The position numbers and the translations under genes were made by a program. From Lepidostoma basale (taxonomy: Eukaryota; Arthropoda; Insecta; Trichoptera; Lepidostomatidae): DNA of 64,000 bases. The number at the start of each line of letters is the position of its first letter. Position 1 is the stretch's first letter. The notes under the pieces were generated by a model. It made no database searches. It saw only the letters and a list, made by a program, of their open reading frames with translations, and was not told the DNA's origin. The DNA is taken from contig JAHDVF020000467.1 in assembly GCA_022606425.2 (NCBI GenBank), positions 62,001 to 126,000 of the forward strand, read 5' to 3'. Shown here in pieces: positions 24,901-36,900 of this stretch.

Positions 24901-27900
24901 GGCAAATTATGCGAGCAAATATATATACCATAATAAATTATAAGATTTATTCTTTACAGCATGTTTTTCACTGTCCCAGTCTTGGTTTTTTTCCATAGAT
25001 TATCTCATAAAATTTTCACTAAGGATATTCGTATCAGCAAACTAATATGTGAAAATAATCTATGGTTTAAACTAGCATAAACCAAAAGTGCGGCGAAATT
25101 ACAATGCGTGACCAAAATGCTAACAATAATATTAAACTTTCATAGTAAATACTTTACGAAATAGTTTATCGAAAAACAATTGAGACTGGTTGCAGAGAAC
25201 ATACACAATTATAAAAAAAAAAGCCGGATATTAAATGGTTTCCATGAAGCATAACCAGTTATAGACAATACAAATAAGTGGTATCTTATGGTCATGAAAC
25301 ATCGTAGACAATCCCATAACTATTATAACAAAAGATGTTAAAAAAAAACAACAAAATTTGAATTCATTCATTATTGAAATTAAATTTAAACTGTTCTGTT
25401 ATATATTAGGTTGGGGAAAAAGTAATTTCGTATTTTTCGCTTTATTTCAATGCTTTATAAAAAGTGTTACAATCGTCCAATTTAAGTCAAATATGCGCCG
25501 TTCTGTTCAATAACTTGTTGCCAACGAATATCCAACTTCATAATGACCCTCTCGTAGAAGCCCTTGTCCCTATTGGCAAAAAACTTGGAAACCAATTTTC
25601 ACAAATTTGTACCCCCAAGCGCGTTGGCCATGGACAGGAACAGGTGGTAGTCACTTAGTGCCAGGTCCAAACTATAGGGTGGATGCATAAGAACTTCCCA
25701 TCCGAGCTCCCGGAGCTTCTGTGCTTTACAACGCCGTATCGTATTATCTGATGTGACCAATGAACAAGATATACTTAGTTGAAAAAAAAGAGCGCGAAAT
25801 ACGAAATTACTTTTTCCCCAACCTAATATATATATCATTGCTTCTGAGCAACTCGATGATGGTGAAATTACAGAATAATATAATTTAAGTTTGACAAATT
25901 TGAAGCTTGTATTTTAAAATATATTATACACATAAAAAAACTTATAATACAAGTTTCACAGAATGACCATAAGACACTTGCTGTAAACATTGCACAATCA
26001 TTCTGCCGTAATGTCAAAAAATAATCAACAATTGAAGGCTGGTTATTGCAAAAGTGTTAAGGGGTTCAAATATAATACAAAGAAAAAAAAATGTTTATTG
26101 TTCCATATGTCATGTACCGCGGGTGACATCTTTAGGGTGATGTTTGAACTACACTATATTATTCAATCACTTTGCACCTATGCACAGTTATTGGGCTTTA
26201 TGTTTAACACCAATTGGGATCAAAAACTCATTTTTGACCTTTGATTGTCCAGCATTCGATCTGATTTTAGCCTTTATACTCAGGTAGCTTTGAAAATAGT
26301 TGGATTATAAATTTATGTAAAATAAAGCATATCAAAAACATTAATTTTGTTTTGCTTTAGATATTACAATCAATAATGTTATGTCAATTGTTAACATTTT
26401 CAAAATGCAAGCAAATTTAATAAAAAAAAAGTATTTTTCATAAATTGTGGAATTCTATAATGAATTAAAACCTTCCGGTAATTTAATTTGACAAGTAACC
26501 CTCAAAACTTGATTTAATAATAGTTTTAAAAAATTATGTGGAAATATTGTTTTTGCTCTCCTGTAAAACTGAGAGAGTGATAACCTATTGGCATCACACT
26601 ACGGAATGATGGACAATACGGAGGAGAATGAATGTGCAAGGGCGGACAGAGAAGACACCGGGATTAGTTGAGGCAAGTGAGAAGGACATTGATGAAAACA
26701 CATAGCAAACTGTTAGTAGGGGTTCACCTTACCAAACCAGTGAATGAAAGGTAAGCCGACTCGAGTTAGTGTCTCGTGATGCGTACAATCATTTATGTTT
26801 AAATTACTGCAGTACATCGGCCGGTGGCCGAATACGACAATCCAAGGACGCAGCTTTCTGCAATCGGAGAACAGAACGCGCGCAAAAGTCCGCGCTTATT
26901 ATTTGAACCCGGACACCAGATAGAAGGGAGGGGGACTCACCGAAAGAGTGTGAGAATGGCAAGCCCGTGCGGGTAACTGTCTCGTGATTCGTACAGTCGT
27001 CCCCGTTCTTGTTGCTACAATACATCGGGCGGTGTCCGAACACCACCACCCACGGGTGTTTCTTTCTGCAATGGGGCGATGCCATATTCACATTTTTTAA
27101 GGTTAGGTCACAATTCGGAGTTCATCATGAAGAAGTACAGAAAAAACATAATATACATCATCCAGATACACACCAAACTTCTAGAGTATGTTCTATGCTC
27201 AGTTGAAATTTCTTAGTATTTTGTTTAAGTACTTAAAAGCAGCCGAAAAAGTACTTTACTATAAAAACAATCCTACATTTTTAAGTCTATCATACTGTAG
27301 TTATTACTATTTTCATCAACCATTTTTGAAGATACCTGCTATCAGTAAGCGTATCTAGGGTTAACCAGTAAGGCAAGCCCATCCGATTTTTATGTATGTT
27401 ATCTACATATAAATAAAACTCAATGTGTGTTATTGTGAAGACCTTTTACTCGGTTATTCCTGAACAGATCCTCAGGAAACTTACAGAATTGATTAAGTGG
27501 AATACGGCGGTGGTTATAGGCATATTTTTGTTACTAATCGAGCTCTAATTAACTTTATAAATTAATAATATAATATAAATAGACAGTAGTACAAAAATGT
27601 ATTCCAAATTACAAGATTTAAAAATATTCATTTCTACTTTCATAATTGAAGAAAAAAATTTATGTTGAGGAAGCGACAGAAGTATGTCAGGAAAGAACAG
27701 TGTTGCGTTCTATTCTTTCTCCCTACCCCATCTGGAGATGGTGTGATGGTTAGTTAGTCAGTTTTTTAAAATGAACAAAGACTTGTTAAATTAAAATTAT
27801 GTAATTTCAAAACCAACAATTATAGTCGTACAGGAGTGTCAAACTGCCTGACTCTAAGATTATTTATTTTACAAATATACGGGCAATTTGTTTTTCAAAT

Positions 27901-30900
27901 CTGTATATTTCAAATATATTCTCCATCTTAATTGTAATAATTTCAATGTGCACAACATACAATAGAAGTTTAATATGAAAATTGATCCTCTGGAAAACAA
28001 TGAAAAGTTATTTGAGAATAATAATATTATTATAAGATACATGATGTTAAGGTATTGTAAAACATCTCTAACAATATTGATAAACATTTTTAAAAGTAGT
28101 TTATTAACATTTAGTGTTTTGTTTATTCATGATTAACCCACTTCAAAGCAGGATTAATGTGACATTTGAAATCATAGAGTAGAGAAATGTTTAGTTTAAA
28201 TAATATTATTTGAACAATATTGTTTTGCTTGTAACACAACTTTCAACTCCAACGAAATATTCCACCTGAAAACCAATTATTTAATAATATAAAATAAATA
28301 ACTACTAAAACTCCATATTAAATAATTAATACAAATGAAAAGGTCTGTTTTGTAGAAGTTTTATTATATTTATGAAATTTTATGCACCATCTAAAAAGAA
28401 CATTTTGTGTTAAATTATTTTTATTTTGTTATTCTATTTTATATCATTGTATTTTATATTATTTGTTTTAGATTTATTTTGTGGGTGTTGGACGATCGAA
28501 GTGTGCGCGGGAGATGCCTATTGGTGGCGATGAGGTTCGCAACCCATCACACCGCGTCTCCCGCGGGGCGAAAAGAGAAGGATGGAGTGCCGCATCAGTA
28601 AAAGTGTGACAGTCCATTCTTTCTGCCTACCCTTTCGGAGAGACGGCGTGATGGTTAGTTAGTTAGTTTAGTTTTATTATATATTATGGGAGGTATTATC
28701 CACTTGCTAGGTATTAATTATTGAATGTCTTATTAACACGCATTGCATAGTAATGAAATACTTCAATAATTTCCACCTAATACTTTCACATATTGGAGTT
28801 TTTCCATTTTCCTATAAATAAATGTTAACAAAATATTATTATTCTTCTTGGCCTCTTCCATTCGCTTTCATGTCACTCTGTCTTGTGCAGACTGCATCCA
28901 GGTTATTCCGACATGTCTGTTCAGAACATTCTTCCATTGTAGTTGCGGTCGCCATGCACTTCTCTTTGCCATCCACTGTCTCCAAGTCAGCAGTCTTCTT
29001 GCCCATTTCTCATCTGAGCTTCTGGCTACGTTACCTGCCCATTGCCATTTTAGAGTCGCCACCCGGTGGATGATGTCAGTGACCTTTGTTTTTTCTCCCA
29101 CCGTATCATTTCTGACTCTGTCTCTTAGGCTTATTCCTAACATGGCTTTCTCCTAACCATTCTTCCCCATTACATTAATTCCATATGTCTAAACTTCTAA
29201 GGGATCCATTTTTAATTTTACTTATGATGCAATCATCTGCCTTATATTTCTTCCTTATTTAGTCGTTCGGTATTCTATCATATATCGTTTTTTGGCACAT
29301 TCTTCTCAGTGATCTTATTTCTACGGTATTTATCCTTCTTTTGCCGTCTCCAAGCTCCACTTCCATACATAAGGGTTGGCACAAGAGCTACATAATAATA
29401 AAACTTCTAGAAAGCAGACATTCTCATTTGTATTAATTATTTAATAGAACTAGTGGTTCTCACTGAAAAAATAAACAGAGATCATTTCAGCCAGATATCA
29501 AACTTGAATAGTATTGATTCAAAAACAATGTTGTTACTACTGCGTAATTAAATTGTGTTATTATTTGATAAATCGTAAATCTCTCTGTATACACAGTTTT
29601 AAAATGATATTGCACTGAATAGCCATATAAACATAATAATCTGAAGTAGCTACCTAAGCCGTGAATTTACCTCGATATGTTATCTCTAAGTGTTTACAAG
29701 CAATAAATGTTGGATTTAATATGATTTTACAGTGATAACTTAAGAAAAAAATTATCTTTATTAAACAACTTAAAGCTGATTGATAAAGAATCATATTTAT
29801 AAAACATTTCCATTGAGAAAAAAAACACAGATTCAAGAAAATGAATGTTTATACAATCATTCACAATTAGACAATAGATATTTGTTTAACAAATCAATGC
29901 AATCATCGCATTCATATGTGTATCAAAAAAAAAATTTAAATCAGCATTCAATTACGAGATTGACATAATATAACTAACTAACTAACTAACCATCACGCCG
30001 TCTCCCCGAAAGGGTAGGCAGAAAGAATGGCCTGCCACACTTTAACCGATGCGGCACTCCATCCTTCTCTTTTCGCCCCGCGGGAGACGCGGTGTGATGG
30101 GTTGTGAACCTCATCGCCACCAATAGGCATCTCCATTAGACATAATATTAATTTTCAAATGCTGAACTTTTAAATGAATATGTTTAAGAGTGTTTTATTT
30201 CAAGCTACAATCAGTCATTATGACATTATCGTGTTAAAAAGCTCATTACATCATTACAACACGAGCCAAATCGATGTAGAGGATATTATTTTGTGATAGG
30301 TAGTATCACAAAATAATATCCTCTACATACATACAAACCAAAGACAGTGTGAGAATTACACTATCTTCGCCGGGAATCAAACCCGGAATCTTCAGTCCGT
30401 CAGCCATAGCAGTTACTACTCTGCCACAAAGGTCTTTATAGTGCAATGCTGCGTCTAACATTTGCAATGTTTAATTTAAAGAGTCAATTAATTTAATGAA
30501 TTTCAATTCACTGTTACCTAAGCAATGGTGTGGAACTCAAAATGAAAAAAAAAAAAAAACATGCGTACTTATGTACGCATGTAAACAATTATACTTCTTT
30601 GGCGTAACAAAACAAATACAGAACTCCAAATATTTTATCCCGCGTGTCAATACTCTACTAGAAAGGATGATAAAATAATAGAAGAAAGATATTTTATACA
30701 ATTAATAAAGGTTGTATAAGGATATAAATTTTTAAAAACCTTTATACAATTTTTATACACTAGCTTTGTCACTGACAGTTATAATTACCAAAATATTCAA
30801 AATTACCCCACTAAAATGTGACAGTTGGTACTGTTTTACTCTTTTTACAACTAACTTCATTCATGACATGTTTTCGCGATTCGAGAGTTGGCACGCGTGA

Positions 30901-33900
30901 AATGTTCGCCAGTTATATATCATTGATGGCTAACTTCTCACTCTCAATTTTACCCTTTACTAAATGTGCTAAAAAAAGTATAACTTGAAATGTTTTTAAA
31001 CTTTCAGTTGTATTTTCATTCCTACACTTGAATGAATAACAGGGAATGAATTATTAATTAATTAAATTCAAATGTACCTGTTTTCAAACTTGTTGGCTTC
31101 CTGAAGATCTGCTTCCAGCCACTCGTACTGCAGAACTAGGGGCTTGATCCCATAGTTGAGGAAATAGTAGAACTCCGTGGAGATGGAAATAAAGTGGACG
31201 GGGCCCAAGTTGAAGCTGTACAGCATATTCTGCTTTCCGCCAGGCATAGAAAACCGGTAACGATAATTGCTGAAATTGCTGAAAGAAATTAAGAAACACG
31301 GTTAAGAATTGTTTTCAAATTAATTCTGAAAAAAAGCGGTTATTACAATAAATCAAATTTTTCGTCTAGACCTCTTTTGGACATAAAAATCTTCTTCTTT
31401 CTGTGTCCTGTCAGGTCTCCCTAACGTTGACTATCACCCTTCATAGTGATGACCTGGGGAAAAATATCCAGAGTGGTATCCCCTTGCCTTCTCTGGAGGA
31501 TTTTCTGTCGGGGTTACCTTCCCTTAGCTGGGTGTATCCAGTTTTATGGTGCTGGAAGCTCGCCATTCGTCCTCTCTCTATCTGCTATGGCACTAAGTAA
31601 TATGTGTCACATTGCCCGGAGTCCGCAGGGTCTTTAAAAAGACCTCTCGTGGACGCTAGAGAGTTGGACTTGATAATAGTGTTGCTGTTGTAAATGCAAC
31701 ATCGCGTCTTACGACATTTTGTAGAGGCATACTTTCCAGCAAAACATACCCAGTCGTAGCCCTACTCCTTTTGAACCCCTTAAATAACCATTATAAAATG
31801 AAATTTCACAGAGAATATTGACATAATAATAAACAATATATCTCAGAAGGCAGTGTTCTTTCCAGAAGTGATAATATTGTTTATATACTGCCTAACCAAC
31901 ACTAAAATGTCCAAATGCGAGGTGATTAAATTCAACTTCCGAATTGCTCTTCCTACTGGCATAAACAAAGATATGTTTAAAGAGAGTACTTACTATTTCT
32001 CCTCGTGGTTTCCAGGACAGACCATGTACGGCAGATAGCCGGCAAGCGGTTCAATCTGTCTCATGAACTCATCCCCTATCTTGGCGTTATCCGAGTTCAT
32101 GTCGTAGGCGAAATCTCCCACGTGAAGGGCGGCATCGTACATTCCTCTTTGGGCTTCATCTTGCAGCCGGCTCAATGACTGCAATGGACATAATAGACAG
32201 TTCGGTGACACAATAATTTAATAAAAATAAAAATTACAAAATTTACTTATTGTAAGTGGTAAAATTTGTAAATAATGAAAATGACTCAAAAATAATACAT
32301 TGTTTTATTCCGTTTGTTCCTGTGTCTCAGTAGTGGAATAAAACTATGTAAATTCTTTTAAAAAATACTTGGTTTTTATACAAAGCACATTGTATTTTTA
32401 TTATACATACAAAAAAATTATTTTATTTATTATACAATGAAGTTCTGTCAAGATATTTCAATAACCAATATTAATAAGAGTTAAATATTGTCTTTAATTT
32501 TAGATAAACTTAAGGCGTTAACACTGTGGAATTCCATGATGACGAATTTTCATGAATAGATACATTAAGAATTAAACTGACGTTTGTATCTTTCTCCCGA
32601 TGATGAAGATGTAAGCCTTCGAAACATGTCGAGAAAAATAAACTCGATAGTAGAAAAAACAGTATGTTAATTCATATAAATACGTCATATTATATTTAAT
32701 CAAATTATTAATCTATTTAGCTTTAAACCTTGATGAAGAAGGAAAAATGCAGTATAAATGAGATCACTAAGAATAATTTAATAACTAAACATACATAAAA
32801 CAAATGATAAAACAATCTCTTGAAAATTCAAGATTTGACATTTTATAACATTTTACCATTTGATATTATGACTATGACACAACACATTGAAATCAATTGT
32901 TTCATTTACTATATAGTACATAATAAACGAGTAAACCATTATTATAATAACCTGCGCATTTTCATTTCCCATATCTCCAAAGATAGCTAACGAAGGACTC
33001 CATTTGTCCCCTTCCGGAACAGTTTTGAACCAGAATGAAGGAGACCATCCCAAAGAACTTCCGCAGTGGTACACTAAAAGCATAAGAAAATTCTAGAACT
33101 CTTAGTATTTTAAAAGGATATATGCAAGGTATGCTCCTATAAATGTGGTTAAGATTCACTTCTAGATAACTGGTATTGTTTAGAGAAGTGAGGACTAACA
33201 CAATCGATCAACATTTACATTATGATAGGATAATTTGAAAAGGTGCATTTTGAGTCCCAATTTAAACTCTGGCAGGTTCTCAATACACATGAGGTCTGCA
33301 GGAAGACTGTTCTGGGCTAAAGGGAAGGCTACCTTGAAGGCTCAACTGCCAAGTTCGTGCAAAGACAGAAGACAGCGTTTTAGCATACAATCTGCCCATC
33401 GTAGAAGACATTACTGATTGCAATGTACACTGCCACATATTCATGCTCTCAGCGATGCAGCAGATAAAATAGCAGCAACAAAGATAGAACAAGAATACAA
33501 TATTTTGTTTGTAAAGATAATATTATTATGTATATACAGAAATACCTGACATGTATTATTATTTTTCAGCTTATGCAGCCATCAATAAAGAATTATCAAG
33601 TGTACTGTGAACCTAATACAATGTTGCCATTATCATAAGTCGTAATGTTTGGTTTAAAAAATAAATGGCATTCAGGTACAGGATATTTGTACTTATGACA
33701 AATGTTGAGAAAGGTATCATGTATATAATTATTTCAAAGTTCATGGTCAAATAACATTTACGTCAAGAGAAGACATTGTTAGTTAATATAACAATAGATG
33801 AAAAACTAATCTTATTTTAATATTCACAATGGAGTTTTGGTTTCAACCGTTATGTATGGAAGCGAAGCATGGAAATGGCAATAGAAGGATGAGAGCAGAA

Positions 33901-36900
33901 TAAAAGCGGTAGAAATGAAATCCCTAAGACATTTGTGTGTTAATACAATATATGACAAAATATCAAATGCTGATATCAAGAAATGTAGAGTGGAATAATG
34001 TATTATGAAAATATTACAAGTTGGTTTAGACGTATAGAACGAATATATGATGAAAAAATGGTTAAGAAAGTGAACATTAATGATGTGAATGGAATACATA
34101 GTTGAAAAAGACTGAGGAAACCATGACATAACAAAATTAATCAAATTTTAAAGGTCGGCCATGTTGAAAGTCAGAAGAATCGACGCGCGTATATCAATGT
34201 TGAGGAAGCTAGAAAGGTGCGTCAGGATAGAGTAGTGTGGCGGTCCATTCTCTCTGCCTACCCTCCAGGAAAAATGCCGCGATGGTTTGTTTGTTTATTT
34301 ATTTTCATATTGTTTACTTGAGATAATTTTTTGTTAATACTTGAAATCTAATCGTTCTCCATTTAATTGTAATCTTTCATTTATTATTAATAAATCAACC
34401 AGAACACGTTAATGAGTGCACAACAGAAGTTAAAAGGCAAAAGTAATTATCTGGGACAAGTATGTATTCCAATACAAAACAAACAGCATACAATGTGGGC
34501 TTATAATAGCCTAGGAAATAATAGACAACTCAACAAGAAGATATTAAATTAAAATCAATAGAGAAAATCAGTGTAGATTAGAATATGTTAGGTTAGGGCA
34601 GTGGTTGACTAACTCAATGTTTAAAAGTGCCTGTATATCAGCAGTATAACTATTTAGATTTCTTTTTAGATCAAAAAAATTATAATTTAACTAATTTTAA
34701 TTGAAGTCTACATGTAGTAGTTTTTTTAATACATTAACTTTTAATAAAAAGAGAAATTGTATATCTCAACACTCGCATTGGATTAAATCTCCATTGAAAA
34801 GTAGATTCATTTATATTTAAAAAAATAATATTAATGCTGTAAATTGAGAGTTCTTGGTGAATAGTATGTATGAGGTATGCATGCGAAATGATCTGATGAT
34901 GAATGTTAATAAGTCCAAGGTAATGATTTAAAAAAAAAAAAATCGTGACAGTCTGCAACATTAGCGTGAATAGTGAAAATTTGGAGCAAGTAGAGTTCAT
35001 GTATTTAGGTAGTATGTTTACAAGAAATGGACGAGTGGAGAGGGATATTGAAAGAAGGGTTGGGGCAGGCAACAAAGTGAATGGTGCACTTAAAGTTGTC
35101 ATCGCAAACAAAAAACCTTTCCAAAAAATCTAGAAAGGCAGTGCACAGTGGTGTTCTTCTACCGACCCATATGTATGGAAACAAAGCATGGAACTGGCAA
35201 AATAAGGATGAAAATAGAATAAATGCAGTAGAAATTAGATCTCTTAGACGAATGTGTGGATACTCTGTGTATGATAGTGTCAAATGAAAACATAAGAAGT
35301 GAATGCAGTGCGAATGATGGTGTTATGAACAAAATAATGAAAGGATCATTAAGATGGTTTGGACATATGTAAAGAATGAATGAAGAAAGAATGGTAAAAA
35401 AAGTATATGTTAATGATATAAATGGAAGTCTTACATTATTCTTTAAAAACAATAAATAAAACTGATATTTCTATTTCATTTGTGGAAGCTCGGAACTCAA
35501 GTAGCCAAAGAGTCGCCTTTTTATCTCGAATCTTGTTTGCAACCACTGGGTTAGAGTGAAGAAGAGATAACTTTGCTAAATTATATTAGAGTTAATAATA
35601 GAAGATTTTACCATATTTAGTCGCAGGTTTCAGGTTCTTGAGGACAACTCGATGGATGTACTGGGTGTGTTTATTTGCCCCTCCATCAACAAACTTCGTG
35701 GCACTACCTTCCGCGAGTAAATCTAGATTATTAATCCCATATTCCACCTGGGACTGCGGGGTGGTGTTGAATGTAGACCAGGTCACGACGATATCACTCA
35801 CATTTTCTGTAGAATTCAAAATTCATATTAACCAATCTTCCCTCTAATTTTCAGAAGCTTATGTGCGCAAAAGACATTGGCTGTGCAACTTTAAAAGGAA
35901 ATTTAAAATAAATTGCATCACATAATGTTATTCAGGCCTACTAAACGAAACCGTTGTGTGCACTGTCGCAATGTTTGTGCGCGCGCAGCGAGCTGTGTGC
36001 GTATGCACAACTTAGAGGGAATAGTGATATTAACCAATAATCTAGATATGATGACCCTCCCTATAAGAGTTTCCTTTTCGGACCCAAATAATGTGATCAA
36101 CTTAAGACAAATCGGCACCAATAATCTTATTCTTTAAGTATCAAGAGCATCATATCTCTAAGTATGAAATATCAAAAGTGATTTAATTATTAAAATAGCC
36201 AAATATCATATATCGTGGGTATTCTGCAAAAATGCACTAAGTTAAAATTTTGCTGTTTTGACTTAATGATGAGATTATACTGTTGAAAAAATACTCTACA
36301 ATCTGCAAAAAGCCGCTAAGTGCTATCTACACTACAAGTCGAGATATTTTCTGTAATAAGTCAATATAACATAAATCCGTTCAGGGAAAAAGCACCAAGG
36401 GACTCAATGCAAATTCCCTGGATAAATTTTTGATGATAAATTATCAATATCAATATTTCGGATGTATTCAGCGGAGTTTATGGAGCAGTACTGACTTGAA
36501 AAAATGTGAGATTGTTGGTCGGCAACATGATATCCTGGAGATGTCTAGTAAGTGATGTCTACATGCTTCACTCAGAGGCAAATGTGGCAATTATTATCTC
36601 TTTTTATTAATTATTATTTTACCTAATATAATAGGTACTGTACATAAGATAAAATTATTGCATAACATTTTAATTAAAAAAAAAAAAAACTTTCTCACTC
36701 AAGTGACTATAGTAGGTATAATGTGACTTCAAACTGTGGTATTATGTATCAGCGTAGTAATTTTGACTTAGTGCTTTTTCGCAGAATACCGACGATATGA
36801 TCATCAGCAAGAAGTTAAAAAAAATAAGGTATCAACACTCAAAATCAAAGAAGATAAGCTGGAGCAGGTAAATCGATACAAATACCTAGGATATTGGCTG

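Larger units (their letters stand above)
28315..29447. mobile_element. M1-type inverted-repeat element filled with SINE and LINE insertions
   Basis: M1 arms at 28318-28380 and 29393-29447 face each other. Between them lie SINE-1 (28480-28670), a minus-strand LINE of family C (28850-29150) and a minus-strand family A fragment (29150-29390). The right arm's neighbour is shared with unit 2 (52000-52060), so the M1 element predates the duplication. Confidence 0.5.

Noticed and set aside
24506..24943. A 145-codon plus-strand frame
   Set aside because: It is the antisense shadow of the intact LINE family A frame at 24289-24873.
26804..27091. A 95-codon minus-strand frame present identically at 50982-51269 as a stand-alone small gene
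   Set aside because: It reads exon 6A correctly, then runs through the donor and the 83-base intron into exon 6B in a wrong frame. The identity between copies is explained by the exon block.
35913..36137. Frames on both strands near 36.0 kb as a small gene
   Set aside because: The two frames overlap in antisense and the matching place in unit 2 (57870) does not keep either of them.
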